DNA of 46,685 nucleotides from an uncultured Prevotella sp. (GCA_900543585.1 UQRP01000020.1:1-46685), one strand, 5' to 3'. Positions 8,437 through 18,528 are shown, numbered from the stretch's first letter. The notes: a model not told the origin generated them from the letters alone. Made by a program: numbers and translations.

Positions 8437-9705
8437 ATGAAAATATTACTATTGGGTTCCGGCGGGCGTGAGCACGCTTTGGCTTGGAAGATTGCGCAGA
8501 GCGCAAAGTGCGAGAAACTGTTTATCGCTCCGGGCAATCCCGGCACAGCACAGGTTGGTGAGAATGTCGCCATCGGTGTTGACGACTTTGAGGCGCAGAA
8601 GGATTTTGCCGCTGCCAACAACATCGACATGGTGGTCGTGGGTCCTGAGGATCCGCTCGTCAAGGGTGTCTACGATGCTTTCAAGGCCGATGCGCGCACA
8701 GCCTCCATCCCTGTCATCGGTCCTTCCAAGGCTGGTGCCGAGCTTGAGGGCAGCAAGGACTTTGCCAAAGGTTTCATGAAGCGTCACGGCATCCCTACGG
8801 CCGCTTACGAGACTTTCGACGGTACCACCGTGGAGGAGGGCCTGAAGTTCTTGGAGACGCTGAAGGCGCCCTATGTCCTCAAGGCCGACGGCCTGGCAGC
8901 TGGCAAGGGTGTGCTCATCGTCCCGACCTTGGAGGCTGCCAAGGAGGAGTTCAAGGAGATGCTTGGCGGCATGTTCGGTGACGCTTCTGCTAAGGTCGTC
9001 ATCGAGGAGTTCCTCTCTGGTATCGAGTGCTCCGTCTTCGTCCTCACTGATGGCAAGCACTATAAGATTCTTCCTGAAGCTAAGGACTACAAGCGTATCG
9101 GTGAGCACGACACCGGTCTGAACACCGGCGGTATGGGCTCCGTCTCCCCCGTCTCCTTCGCTACCAAGGAGTGGATGCAGAAGGTCGAGGACCGCATCAT
9201 CAAGCCTACCGTCGACGGTCTTGCTGAGGAAGGCCTTGACTACAAAGGTTTTATCTTCTTCGGACTCATCAATGTCGCTGGCGACCCAATGGTCATCGAA
9301 TACAACTGCCGTATGGGCGACCCGGAGACGGAAGTCGTCATGCCACGTCTGAAGAGCGACATCGTCGACCTCTTCGAGGGCGTTGCCAACGGCGACCTTG
9401 ACAAGCGTGACATCGTCTTCGACGACCGTTCCGCTGTCTGTGTCATGCTCGTCTCCGGCGGTTATCCTGTAGGCTATAAGAAGGGCTTCCCCATCACGGG
9501 CGCCGACAATATCCCTGGCAGCATCGTTTTCCATTCCGGAACAGCGATGAAGGACGGACAGCTTGTCACCAACGGCGGTCGCGTCCTCGCCGTGACTTCC
9601 TATGGCAAGGATAAGGATGAGGCTCTGCAGAAGAGCATGGAGGGTGCCACCGAAATAGAGTTTGAAGGCAAATACTATCGTCGCGACATCGGGCAGGATT
9701 TATAG
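8437..9705 (+). CDS. purD: phosphoribosylamine-glycine ligase
   Basis: The second enzyme of de novo purine synthesis, joining glycine to 5-phosphoribosylamine with ATP. At 422 residues it has the standard GARS length. The N-terminal MKILLLGSGGREHALAWK segment, the ATP-grasp core (YVLKADGLAAGKGV near 147) and the late metal-binding block (EYNCRMGDPETEVVMPRL near 288) are intact. It has its own promoter and no purine genes beside it, as is common in this group. Its TAG stop shares one base with the GTG start of the next gene. Confidence 0.96.
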   Translation: MKILLLGSGGREHALAWKIAQSAKCEKLFIAPGNPGTAQVGENVAIGVDDFEAQKDFAAANNIDMVVVGPEDPLVKGVYDAFKADARTASIPVIGPSKAGAELEGSKDFAKGFMKRHGIPTAAYETFDGTTVEEGLKFLETLKAPYVLKADGLAAGKGVLIVPTLEAAKEEFKEMLGGMFGDASAKVVIEEFLSGIECSVFVLTDGKHYKILPEAKDYKRIGEHDTGLNTGGMGSVSPVSFATKEWMQKVEDRIIKPTVDGLAEEGLDYKGFIFFGLINVAGDPMVIEYNCRMGDPETEVVMPRLKSDIVDLFEGVANGDLDKRDIVFDDRSAVCVMLVSGGYPVGYKKGFPITGADNIPGSIVFHSGTAMKDGQLVTNGGRVLAVTSYGKDKDEALQKSMEGATEIEFEGKYYRRDIGQDL

Positions 9706-10631
9706 TGAACAATTTTCAGAAACATATAGCGCAGTCGCGGTGGGCCTTGCCCATCACGGCTGCCTACGGTCTTGTGGTGACGTCGGCCGCCGGCCTCGTC
9801 ACCCATGGTCTGTGGCTTAATTTTGCCATGCTCCTCGTCTCTACGGTGATGATGGCGGAGCTTAACAACTACTATGCCCTCATCCGCATCTATTCGCGCA
9901 TGGTGTCATGCTCCTTTCTGGTCATGACGACGATGTCGCTGTTTCTGTTCCGTTCCCTTGATGTTGCCGCTGTCCAGCTCACGATGATAGGCTTCCTGCT
10001 CCTCATCCTGCGCAGCTACCAGGATCCGCGGGCCTCGGGCTGGACGTTCTATGCCTTTCTGTCTTTGGGTATTGGCAGCGTCGTCTTCCCGCAGATGTTG
10101 CTCTTTGTGCCGCTGCTGTGGATTCTCATGGCCGTGTGCGTGATATCCTTCAGTCCCCGCACTTTCATGTCGTCGCTCTTGGGGCTTCTCACGCCCTACT
10201 GGCTCGTGTTGGTATGGTTACTCTATGAGGGCAATGTGTCGTGGCTCGGTGCGCATTTCCTCAGTGTGGTGCGTTTCACCACTCCCTTCGATCTGTCGGG
10301 CATCGGCATCCATCAGTGGCTGACCTTCGCCTTCGTGCTGGTGGCAGCGCTCACGGGTGCTATCCATTTCATCCTCTACAGCTATCAGGACCGTATCCGT
10401 ATCCGTCTTATCTACGAGATGTTTATGACCATCGACGGTTTCTGCTTCCTGCTTGCACTCGTTCAGCCCCAGCTCTTCGACTGTCTCATGGGCATGGCCA
10501 TCGTGCTCACGGCACCGCTCATCGGCCATTTCTTAGCCCTGACGCACTCCCGGCTCAGTGGCATTGCCTTCATCGTCTTCGAGGTGGCAGCGTTGGGCCT
10601 GACAATTTTCAATATCACCCTTGCGCCTTAA
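9705..10631 (+). CDS. multi-pass membrane protein of unknown function
   Basis: A 308-residue protein made almost entirely of hydrophobic helices; about eight to ten membrane spans can be counted. The GTG start overlaps the purD stop by one base, implying translational coupling. No catalytic motif is visible. The uneven loops (short charged turns such as SYQDPRASG near 104 and SYQDRIRIR near 228) are typical of inner membrane proteins. I do not recognise the family. The next gene, a DedA-like protein, follows 11 bases later, so purD and these two membrane genes probably share a transcript. Confidence 0.8.
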   Translation: MNNFQKHIAQSRWALPITAAYGLVVTSAAGLVTHGLWLNFAMLLVSTVMMAELNNYYALIRIYSRMVSCSFLVMTTMSLFLFRSLDVAAVQLTMIGFLLLILRSYQDPRASGWTFYAFLSLGIGSVVFPQMLLFVPLLWILMAVCVISFSPRTFMSSLLGLLTPYWLVLVWLLYEGNVSWLGAHFLSVVRFTTPFDLSGIGIHQWLTFAFVLVAALTGAIHFILYSYQDRIRIRLIYEMFMTIDGFCFLLALVQPQLFDCLMGMAIVLTAPLIGHFLALTHSRLSGIAFIVFEVAALGLTIFNITLAP

Positions 10632-10642
10632 GTTCTGAAGTG

Positions 10643-11086
10643 ATGACAGACATCTTAATCAACTATGGCTATTGGGGCATGTTGGTGGCGGCATTTCTTG
10701 CCGGCAGCTTCTTCCCGTTCTCCAGTGAGGCCGTGATGTTAGGGCTCTTAGCAGCAGGGCTGAAGACTGAGCCCCTCATCATCTACGGCACCATCGGCAA
10801 CGTCTTGGGCTCGATGTTCAACTATGGGGTAGGGCGCTTGGGCAAACTGGAGTGGATAGAGAGATACCTCCATGTCAAGAAGAAAGACCTTGACCGCGCC
10901 CAGCGTTTCATGGCCGGTCGTGGTGCCTGGATGGGCTTCTTTGCTTTCCTGCCCATCATCGGTTCCGCCATCACCATCTGCTTAGGTCTGATGCGCGCCA
11001 ACATCTTTATCACCGTGACAAGTATCACTATCGGAAAGCTGCTAAGATATATCGTCTTGATGGCGGGAGTTAGCCTGGTCATCTGA
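10643..11086 (+). CDS. YqaA/DedA-like small inner membrane protein
   Basis: A 147-residue protein of the YqaA (SNARE-associated, DedA-related) family. Visible features are an N-terminal hydrophobic hairpin (LAGSFFPFSSEAVMLGLLAAG), the G-N-x-x-G-S segment (IGNVLGSMFNYGVGRLGK), and the conserved loop with FFAFLPIIGSAITICLGLMR. The reading frame stays open upstream to 10241, but that part overlaps the previous gene and is shadow. The ATG at 10643 gives the usual family length and N terminus. DedA-type proteins are proposed lipid-carrier transporters; the substrate here is unknown. Confidence 0.85.
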   Translation: MTDILINYGYWGMLVAAFLAGSFFPFSSEAVMLGLLAAGLKTEPLIIYGTIGNVLGSMFNYGVGRLGKLEWIERYLHVKKKDLDRAQRFMAGRGAWMGFFAFLPIIGSAITICLGLMRANIFITVTSITIGKLLRYIVLMAGVSLVI

Positions 11087-11126
11087 TATAGCTCTTTCCC
11101 TCGCAAAGTTGGTATTTTTCTTTGAA

Positions 11127-11155
11127 AAAAGCCGAAAAGGCGGGGCTTTTCTTTG
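11127..11155 (+). terminator. hairpin AAAAGCC/GGCTTTT between yqaA-like and DUF2723 genes
   Basis: AAAAGCC (11127-11133) pairs with GGCTTTT (11144-11150), with T residues in the second arm. It probably ends the purD transcript. The following TTTG is also the upstream promoter element of the next gene. Confidence 0.6.
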
Positions 11156-11182
11156 TCATGTCGCTTGTTTGCAGTACCTTTG
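11152..11182 (+). promoter_or_regulatory. promoter of the DUF2723 gene
   Basis: TTTG at 11152-11155, 19 bases, then TACCTTTG at 11175-11182. The predicted leader is about 45 bases. Confidence 0.7.
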
Positions 11183-11236
11183 CAAGGTATTGCAGTAAAA
11201 AGTTATCGATAACACATTATTTATTCCTGTCAACAG

Positions 11237-14200
11237 ATGAAACAGTATCGCTTAGTAGACACTATCTTAGGCTGGGTGGCCTTTGCCATCGCTGCCTTCA
11301 CCTATGTGTCTACCATTGAGCCGACAGCCTCTTTCTGGGACTGTCCTGAGTTTATCACAACAGGCTACAAGCTTGAAATCGGTCACCCGCCAGGGGCACC
11401 TTTCTTCATGCTCACGGCCAATCTCTTCAGCCATTTCGCCAGCGACCCCTCGCAGGTGGCACGCATGGTCAACACCATGTCGGCCCTGCTCTCGGCCACT
11501 ACGATTCTCTTCCTTTTCTGGACCATCACGCATCTCACGCGCAAGCTCATCCTCAAGGACTGGGACTCCCTGACCCTTGGCAAGCTCATCGCCATCGAGG
11601 CCAGCGGTATGGTCGGCGCCCTTATCTACACGTGGAGTGACACGTTCTGGTTTTCCGCTGTCGAGGGTGAGGTCTATGCCTATTCTTCGGCCTTCACAGC
11701 CATCGTCTTCTGGCTTATCCTGAAATGGGAAGACCATGCCGACGAGCCTCACAGCGACCGCTGGCTCGTGCTGATATTCTATATGACAGGCCTGGCCATC
11801 GGTGTGCACCTGCTCAACCTGCTGTGCCTCCCCGCCATCGTCCTCGTCTACTGCTACCGCCGTTTCCCCAATGTCGAGACTAAGGGGTCCCTTGTGGCGC
11901 TCCTCATCTCCTTTGTCATCGTGGCTGCCGTCCTCTATGGCGTCATCCCCGGCATCGTGACTGTGGGCGGATGGTTTGAGCTGTTCTTTGTCAACACCCT
12001 CGGCCTGCCTTTCAACACAGGTCTTATCATCTATATCGTCTGCCTTGTGGGCTGCACGCTCTGGGCTATCTACGAGAGCTATATCGGACAGAGCAAGAAG
12101 CGTGAGAACATCTCCTTCCTCCTCTCCTTCGCCCTCATCGGTATCCCCTTCTATGGCTATGGATGGTCGGCAGTAGCCATCGGCATCGTCGTCCTGGCCA
12201 TCGCCGCCTATCTCCTCAACCGCAAGAAAGTCGTGGAGAAGAAGAAGGTGTATCTTGTCACCTCGCGCTTCAAGAACACCGTTCTGCTGTGCATGCTCAT
12301 GCTGATGATAGGCTATTCCAGCTATGCCCTCATCGTCATCCGCTCTGTGGCCAACCCGCCGATGGACCAGAACTCCCCTGAGGACATCTTCACCTTGGGC
12401 TCCTATCTCAGCCGTGACCAGTATGGCGACCGTCCGCTCTTCTACGGACAGGCCTACACCTCACAGCTCAAGCTCCAGCAGGATGGCGACATGTGCCGCC
12501 CCGTCATGGACGAGGGAGCTCCCGTCTACAGCCGGAAGGAGAAAGCCTCCAAGAACGAGAAAGACTCTTATTTCGTCGTCACACATAAGAATAAATATGT
12601 GTATGCGCAGAACATGTTCTTCCCGCGCATGTATGACCAGGCCCATGCCCAGGACTATGAGTCTTGGATGGGTGGCGTCGACGGTACGGACATTCCCTAC
12701 GACCGTTGCGGCGAGCAGATGACGGTGAAGATGCCGACACAGCTCGAGAACCTGCGCTTCTTCTTCTCCTACCAGTGCAACTTCATGTACTGGCGCTACT
12801 TCATGTGGAACTTCGCGGGCCGTCAGAACGACATCCAAGGTCAGGGCGAGCTTGAGCACGGCAACTGGATTACCGGTTTCAAGTTCCTCGACGACGCCCG
12901 TCTCGGCGACCAGAGCAAGCTCCCCGACGAGCTCAAGGCCTACGACCCCGTCACCAACCCCAATGGCAACAAAGGACATAACGTCTTCTACTGCATGCCG
13001 CTCATCCTCGGTCTCATCGGCCTCTTCTGGCAGGCTTTCCGTGGACGCCGAGGCATCCGCCAGTTCTGGGTCGTCTTCTTCCTCTTCTTCATGACAGGTT
13101 TGGCCATCGTCGTCTACCTCAACCAGACGCCGGTACAGCCGCGTGAGCGTGACTACGCCTACGCTGGTTCCTTCTATGCTTTCGCCATCTGGTGTGGCAT
13201 GGGTGTGGCCGCCATCATCGACCTGCTGAAGAAGCACCTCAAGGTCAGCAACGTCGCCGTTACGGCTCTCGTCGCCGTCCTCTGCCTGCTCGTACCTATC
13301 CAGATGGTCAGCCAGACCTGGGACGACCACGACCGCTCAGGCCGTTACACCTGCCGTGACTTCGGTCAGAACTACCTCATGACGATGCAGGACAAGGGCA
13401 ATCCTATCATCTTCACCAATGGCGACAACGATACCTTCCCGCTCTGGTACAACCAGGAGACCGAGGGCGTGCGCACCGACACACGTGTCTGCAACCTCTC
13501 CTACCTCCAGACCGACTGGTATATCGACCAGATGAAGCGCCCGGCTTACAACTCGCCGTCAGTGCCTATCTCCTGGCCGCGTCTCGACTACTGCTCGGGA
13601 ACCAACGAGTATGTAGAGGTGCAGCCCAGTCTGAAGTCGCAGGTCCTCCAGTTCTACAAGGAGAATCCTGCACAGGCCAAGGCACAGTTCGGTGACAATC
13701 CCTTCGAGCTGAAGAACATCATGAAATACTGGGTGCGCTCCAAGGATGCCGACATGCATGTCATCCCCACCGACACCGTCTATGTCACCATCGACAAGAA
13801 TGCCGTGAAGAGGAGTGGCATGATGATGGCTGCCGACACTATCCCCGACCGTATGGTCATCTCCTTGGCCGGTAAGACCGCGCTGTATAAGAACGACCTC
13901 ATGATGCTTGAGATGATTTCTCAGTGCAACTGGACGCGTCCGCTCTATGTCGCCATCACCGTGGGTGAGGAAAACTTCATGAACCTCGGTGACAACTTCG
14001 TGCAGGAAGGTCTTGCCAACCGCATCACGCCGTTCACCACGAACAAGCCCGGTGCTAAGAACTTCGACACGGAGAAGACTTACCGCAACATGATGTTCCG
14101 GTATAAGTATGGTGGCTTGTCGACGCGCGGTCTGTATATCGACGAGACCGTGATGCGCATGTGCTACACCCACCGCCGCCTCTTCGCCACCCTGGCTCTC

Positions 14201-14593
14201 CACCTCATCGCAGAGGGCAAGACCGAGAAGGCCCGCAAGGTACTGGCAAAGGCCGCCAAGGAGATACCTACTTATAATGTGCCGATGAACTATATGTCGG
14301 GAGGTGCCGACCTGGCCAAGGCCTACGCCCTGTTGGGTGACAAGACCGACGCCATGAAGTGCATCAATGCCGTGTGGAAGAGTGCCGACCAGTACGTGGA
14401 GTACTACCTCAGCCTCGACGGTATCCGGTTCCAGCAGTCCAACCGAGACCTGATGATTCAGCTGACGGTGATGAACCAGGTCGCTGACGTCACGGAGCTC
14501 GTCAGCAAGTCGCTCGCTGCACGCCAGCGCACCCAGATTGAGCAGCTCTACAGACGCTACATCGGTCAGGGCGGACAGCCCATGGGAAAATAA
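11237..14593 (+). CDS. large DUF2723 membrane protein, GT-C-like glycosyltransferase
   Basis: A 1118-residue protein, about the length of Bacteroidetes DUF2723 proteins, which CAZy places in GT117 and which resemble protein O-mannosyltransferases. The N-terminal two thirds hold many membrane helices. The first periplasmic loop contains the hallmark segment EPTASFWDCPEFI with the acidic pair expected near a GT-C active site, followed by GHPPGAPFFML. A central soluble insert is followed by further helices and a PVQPRERDYAYAGSFY block. The last third is soluble and ends in a TPR-like helical region. The sugar donor and acceptor cannot be read from the sequence; lipid-linked sugar transfer to exported protein is a family inference. 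Confidence 0.88.
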   Translation: MKQYRLVDTILGWVAFAIAAFTYVSTIEPTASFWDCPEFITTGYKLEIGHPPGAPFFMLTANLFSHFASDPSQVARMVNTMSALLSATTILFLFWTITHLTRKLILKDWDSLTLGKLIAIEASGMVGALIYTWSDTFWFSAVEGEVYAYSSAFTAIVFWLILKWEDHADEPHSDRWLVLIFYMTGLAIGVHLLNLLCLPAIVLVYCYRRFPNVETKGSLVALLISFVIVAAVLYGVIPGIVTVGGWFELFFVNTLGLPFNTGLIIYIVCLVGCTLWAIYESYIGQSKKRENISFLLSFALIGIPFYGYGWSAVAIGIVVLAIAAYLLNRKKVVEKKKVYLVTSRFKNTVLLCMLMLMIGYSSYALIVIRSVANPPMDQNSPEDIFTLGSYLSRDQYGDRPLFYGQAYTSQLKLQQDGDMCRPVMDEGAPVYSRKEKASKNEKDSYFVVTHKNKYVYAQNMFFPRMYDQAHAQDYESWMGGVDGTDIPYDRCGEQMTVKMPTQLENLRFFFSYQCNFMYWRYFMWNFAGRQNDIQGQGELEHGNWITGFKFLDDARLGDQSKLPDELKAYDPVTNPNGNKGHNVFYCMPLILGLIGLFWQAFRGRRGIRQFWVVFFLFFMTGLAIVVYLNQTPVQPRERDYAYAGSFYAFAIWCGMGVAAIIDLLKKHLKVSNVAVTALVAVLCLLVPIQMVSQTWDDHDRSGRYTCRDFGQNYLMTMQDKGNPIIFTNGDNDTFPLWYNQETEGVRTDTRVCNLSYLQTDWYIDQMKRPAYNSPSVPISWPRLDYCSGTNEYVEVQPSLKSQVLQFYKENPAQAKAQFGDNPFELKNIMKYWVRSKDADMHVIPTDTVYVTIDKNAVKRSGMMMAADTIPDRMVISLAGKTALYKNDLMMLEMISQCNWTRPLYVAITVGEENFMNLGDNFVQEGLANRITPFTTNKPGAKNFDTEKTYRNMMFRYKYGGLSTRGLYIDETVMRMCYTHRRLFATLALHLIAEGKTEKARKVLAKAAKEIPTYNVPMNYMSGGADLAKAYALLGDKTDAMKCINAVWKSADQYVEYYLSLDGIRFQQSNRDLMIQLTVMNQVADVTELVSKSLAARQRTQIEQLYRRYIGQGGQPMGK

Positions 14594-14594
14594 G

Positions 14595-15206
14595 ATGTTT
14601 ATAGAACAACCTGCGAAGTGGCTGCGCTGGATCTATCCCAAGGCAACGTGGCGCATGGACAAGCACGACCACTCCGTCTATCTCACCTTCGACGACGGAC
14701 CCATCCCTGAGTCCACGCCGTTCATCCTCGACACCCTGAAGAAGTATGGCGTCAAAGCCACCTTCTTCATGGTCGGCGAGAATGTGCTGCGATATCATGA
14801 CCTCTACAACCGCATCGTGGCGGAAGGCCATCAGGTCGGCAACCACACCTTCCACCATCTCGGCTCGCTCAAGCACATGGCCATCACCTACGGTCAGGAC
14901 GTGAGCATGGCCAACGAGCTCATCAAGGCCCATCTTTTCCGGCCACCCCACGGATGGATGAAGTCCGACGTCTACTGGTGGGTGAACCGCTACTACAAGA
15001 TTATCATGTGGGACCTGGTGACGCGCGACTACTCCAAATGGATGACCGCCCAGGGCGTTGTCAAAAATGTCAAGCGCTATGCCCGCAACGGGTCCATCAT
15101 CACCTTCCACGACTCTCTCAAGGCCATCGACAAGTTGAAGACGGCGTTGCCGGAGAGTATAGAGTGGCTGATAGAACAAGGATATGAGTTCAAAACGTTT
15201 GAATAA
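14595..15206 (+). CDS. polysaccharide deacetylase family protein
   Basis: A 203-residue NodB-homology protein. The motifs appear in order: LTFDDGP (catalytic Asp pair), HTFHHLG (metal His pair), RPPHGW, and a late ITFHDS. It probably removes an acetyl group from a polysaccharide or peptidoglycan sugar. There is no signal peptide, so the location is uncertain. The ATG at 14595 follows the upstream stop by one base. An in-frame start at 14538 would lie inside the DUF2723 gene and adds a non-conserved Ser-rich stretch, so it was not chosen. The last 23 bases overlap the queG start. Confidence 0.9.
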   Translation: MFIEQPAKWLRWIYPKATWRMDKHDHSVYLTFDDGPIPESTPFILDTLKKYGVKATFFMVGENVLRYHDLYNRIVAEGHQVGNHTFHHLGSLKHMAITYGQDVSMANELIKAHLFRPPHGWMKSDVYWWVNRYYKIIMWDLVTRDYSKWMTAQGVVKNVKRYARNGSIITFHDSLKAIDKLKTALPESIEWLIEQGYEFKTFE

Positions 15207-16161
15207 AGAACTTATTAGAGCCGAGGCGTCGCGTCTCGGCTTTTCTGCTTGTGGCTTTGCCCGCGCCGGACACGTCAGCGCCGCCATGGAGTCTCGGCTG
15301 CGGCAGTGGCTGGCCCAGGGTGGCAACGCCGATATGGCGTATATGGCCAACTACCTCGACAAGCGTCTGGACCCACGCCTGCTCATGCCTGGGCTGAAGA
15401 CCATTGTCTCCGTGGCCCTCAACTACGCTCCTGCGAAGCATATCCCCGATGGCGAGCCTCAGATTTCGGCCTATGCCCTCGGCCTCGACTACCACGACAT
15501 CGTGAAGAAGAAGCTGCGCCAGCTCGCCGCTTACTGTCTGGAGCAGGAGGGCGTCGACGCCCCCGACGATACCCGCTACCGAGTCTTCGTCGACACCGGT
15601 CCCGTCTTGGAGCGCTACTGGGCTGTGGAGGCCGGTCTGGGGTGGATAGGCCGCAACCACCAGCTCATCATCCCCTTTGCCGGAAGCATGTTCTTCCTCG
15701 GTGAGCTATTCCTCGACATCGAACTGCCGCCCGACGCGCCGATGGCGAGCCGCTGTGGCCGTTGCCACAAATGTGTCGACGCCTGTCCGACAAAGGCTAT
15801 CACACTGTCCGAGGGCAAAGGTGACGGCGACGGCCCGTATGCCAGCGTGGGCTATTTCGATGCCGCGCGCTGTCTGTCCTATCAGACGATAGAGAACCGC
15901 GGTGCCCTCTCCGAAGAAGCCAAGGCTGCGATGGGCGACACCTTCTACGGCTGCGACCGCTGTCAGCAGGCCTGCCCGTGGAACCGTTTTGCCAAACCCA
16001 ACGACACTCCCGAGCTGCAGCCCAAGGACGAGCTGTTGGCGATGACGCGTGAGAAATGGCACCATCTCTCCGTCGACGACTACCGGCGACTCTTCAAAGG
16101 GTCGGCCGTCAAGCGGGCCAAATACGACGGGCTGATGCGCAACATTGATAACTTGGAATAA
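15184..16161 (+). CDS. queG: epoxyqueuosine reductase
   Basis: It reduces epoxyqueuosine to queuosine in tRNA, the last step of the pathway, using cobalamin and two [4Fe-4S] clusters. The 325 residues include the N-terminal LGFSACGFARAG segment, the central VDTGPVLERYWAVEAGLGWIG block, and two ferredoxin cysteine sets (CGRCHKCVDACP near 197 and CDRCQQACPW near 260). The ATG lies inside the preceding deacetylase gene (23-base overlap), so the two are probably coupled. priA starts two bases after its stop. Confidence 0.95.
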   Translation: MSSKRLNKELIRAEASRLGFSACGFARAGHVSAAMESRLRQWLAQGGNADMAYMANYLDKRLDPRLLMPGLKTIVSVALNYAPAKHIPDGEPQISAYALGLDYHDIVKKKLRQLAAYCLEQEGVDAPDDTRYRVFVDTGPVLERYWAVEAGLGWIGRNHQLIIPFAGSMFFLGELFLDIELPPDAPMASRCGRCHKCVDACPTKAITLSEGKGDGDGPYASVGYFDAARCLSYQTIENRGALSEEAKAAMGDTFYGCDRCQQACPWNRFAKPNDTPELQPKDELLAMTREKWHHLSVDDYRRLFKGSAVKRAKYDGLMRNIDNLE

Positions 16162-16163
16162 CT

Positions 16164-18425
16164 ATGAGATACGTAGACGTGATATTACCCTTACCCCTCA
16201 ACGACAGCTACACCTATGCTGTCAGTGATGCCGTGGCTGCCCAGGTGCTCACCCTGACCGGTGGCAGTGGCATGGGTATGCGCCTGCTCGTGCCTTTTGG
16301 CAAGACCAAGACCTATTGTGCCATCTCCCTGCGTATCCATGACGACAAGCCCGACCTCAGCGACGACAAGATTCGTGAGGTGCTGAGTCTCCTCGACACC
16401 GCTCCCGTCCTTCTGCCCGAGCAGATGCGGCTGTGGCGCTGGATGGCTTTCTATTATATGTCGCCATTGGGTGATGTCATGAATGCCGCCCTTCCCGCCG
16501 GTCTGAAGGCTGAGACGGGGTATCGGCCCAAGACGGAGACCTGCCTTCGCCTGCCGGAGAAGTTCTCCACGCCCGAGGGCCGCAACATCGCCCTGGAGCT
16601 GTTGCGGCGCATGCCCCGCCAGCAGCAGGTCTTCAGCGTCTTCCTCACGATGTCGGGAGCAGACATCACGCGTGAGGCACTCCTCAACGAGTCGCACAGC
16701 ACGTCGGCCATCGTCAAGCATCTTGTCGACGGTGGGTTCCTACAGACTTACGAGCGTGAGGTGGGACGTGTCAACACCGGTGGCGAGAGTCATCCCGAGC
16801 GCATACAGCCGCTGAGCCAGGAGCAGCTGAAGGCCTTCGACGGCATCCGCAAGGGTTGGGAAGCACATGCCGTCGTGCTGTTGCATGGCGTGACGTCGAG
16901 CGGAAAGACGGAAATCTATATTCATCTCATCGAGGAGACTATCCGTCGCGGTCAGCAAGTGCTCTACCTCCTTCCCGAGATAGCCCTCACGGTGCAGATG
17001 ACAGAGCGCCTGCAACGCGTCTTCGGTTCCCGGCTCGGCATCTACCACTCCCGCTACAGCGACAGCGAGCGCACGGAGATGTGGCAGCGCCAGCTCTCCA
17101 ACCATCCCTACGATGTCATCCTCGGTGCCCGCAGTGCTGTCTTCCTGCCTTTCCGCAGGCTCGGCCTCGTCATCATCGACGAGGAGCATGAGACGAGTTT
17201 CAAGCAGCAGGACCCCGCACCCCGCTACCACGCCCGCAGCGCGGCCATCGTCCAGGCACAGATGTACGGGGCCAAGACGCTCCTGGGCACGGCGACACCC
17301 TCTTTGGAGAGCTATTACAACGCGCAGACGGGGAAATACGGGCTTGTCACCCTCACCCACCGCTTCAAGGACATCCAGCTCCCGGAGATTGACGTCGTCG
17401 ATATCAAAGACCTGCGCCACCGCCGTATGATGACGGGCCCGTTCTCGCCCCGCCTCCTCGCGGCTATGCGTGCGGCCTTGGCAGCCGGCAAGCAGGTCAT
17501 CCTCTTCCAGAACCGCCGTGGCTTTGCCCCGGTGCTGTCCTGTTCTGTCTGCGGGTGGACGCCGAAGTGCCAGAACTGCGATGTCTCGCTGACCTATCAT
17601 AAGCGTTTGAACCTGCTGACCTGCCACTATTGCGGGTTCACCATGCCCGTCCCGTCGGCCTGCCCCAACTGCGGCAACCCGCACCTCTCCGACCGTGGTT
17701 TCGGAACGGAGAAGATAGAGGACCTGGTGCGCGCCACCTTTCCCGAGGCGCGTGTGGCACGTATGGACCTCGACACCACCCGAACGCGCGGGGCTTACGA
17801 GCGGCTTATCGGCGACTTCGGGCGCGGCAAGACCAATGTCCTCATCGGCACGCAGATGATTAGCAAGGGCCTTGACTTTGATAATGTTGCCGTGGTCGGT
17901 ATCCTCGATGCCGATGCCATGCTCAACTACCCCGACTTCCGGGCCTACGAGCATGCCTTTATGATGATGAGTCAGGTGGCAGGGCGTGCCGGGCGCAAAG
18001 GCCAGCGCGGTCTCGTCATTCTCCAGACGAAGAGCCCGCAGCTCCCCGTCATCTCGCAGGTCGTCCACAACGACTACATGGCCTTCTACCGCGACCAGCT
18101 CGTGGAGCGCGGCATGTTCCACTATCCTCCGTTCTTCCACCTTGTCTATATCTTTCTCCGGCATAAGACCGAGGGCGTCGTGGAGATGGCGGCCCAGGAG
18201 ATGGGCGCTGCCTTGCGCCATGTCTTCGCTGACAGAGTCCTCGGACCTGACAAGCCGGCAGTGGCGCGGGTGAAGACGCTGTTTATTAGAAAGATAGTGT
18301 TGAAGTTAGAACTCGGCATCGACCAAAAGAAAACCCGCCACGCACTCTATAAGGTGCGTGACGGGATATTGTCACAGCCCTGCTACCGCTCTGTGCAGGT
18401 ATTCTTCGATGTCGATCCGGTGTAG
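16164..18425 (+). CDS. priA: primosomal protein N', replication restart helicase
   Basis: A 753-residue superfamily 2 helicase that reloads the replisome at stalled forks. The N-terminal 3'-end-binding domain is followed by Walker A (LLHGVTSSGKTEIY near 235), the DEEH box (VIIDEEHETSFKQQ), and the zinc-binding cysteine cluster near 450-500 (CSVCGWTPKCQNC, CHYCG, CPNCG). The helicase C motifs LIGTQMISKGLDF and QVAGRAGRKG come next. All expected cysteines are present. It starts two bases after queG and is probably the last gene of that operon. No clear terminator follows. Confidence 0.96.
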   Translation: MRYVDVILPLPLNDSYTYAVSDAVAAQVLTLTGGSGMGMRLLVPFGKTKTYCAISLRIHDDKPDLSDDKIREVLSLLDTAPVLLPEQMRLWRWMAFYYMSPLGDVMNAALPAGLKAETGYRPKTETCLRLPEKFSTPEGRNIALELLRRMPRQQQVFSVFLTMSGADITREALLNESHSTSAIVKHLVDGGFLQTYEREVGRVNTGGESHPERIQPLSQEQLKAFDGIRKGWEAHAVVLLHGVTSSGKTEIYIHLIEETIRRGQQVLYLLPEIALTVQMTERLQRVFGSRLGIYHSRYSDSERTEMWQRQLSNHPYDVILGARSAVFLPFRRLGLVIIDEEHETSFKQQDPAPRYHARSAAIVQAQMYGAKTLLGTATPSLESYYNAQTGKYGLVTLTHRFKDIQLPEIDVVDIKDLRHRRMMTGPFSPRLLAAMRAALAAGKQVILFQNRRGFAPVLSCSVCGWTPKCQNCDVSLTYHKRLNLLTCHYCGFTMPVPSACPNCGNPHLSDRGFGTEKIEDLVRATFPEARVARMDLDTTRTRGAYERLIGDFGRGKTNVLIGTQMISKGLDFDNVAVVGILDADAMLNYPDFRAYEHAFMMMSQVAGRAGRKGQRGLVILQTKSPQLPVISQVVHNDYMAFYRDQLVERGMFHYPPFFHLVYIFLRHKTEGVVEMAAQEMGAALRHVFADRVLGPDKPAVARVKTLFIRKIVLKLELGIDQKKTRHALYKVRDGILSQPCYRSVQVFFDVDPV

Positions 18426-18528
18426 AGGAGATGACAAGACTGCCATAAGGCTATAATCTATGTTCTTTTTTACCTTTTATAGCGTTTTAAATCTCTTTTG
18501 AATTGGGTTGTTTGCTTTATTTCCATCT

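Noticed and set aside
10241..10642. longer N terminus of the YqaA-like protein
   Set aside because: The upstream frame overlaps the preceding membrane gene completely and its translation is a His/Arg/Pro-rich shadow.
16740..18221. 493-codon antisense ORF on the minus strand within priA
   Set aside because: It is a shadow of strong third-position G/C codon bias in priA; no motif, promoter or start context. Similar long antisense frames inside purD, glpF, serB and the EF-G-like gene were dismissed for the same reason.
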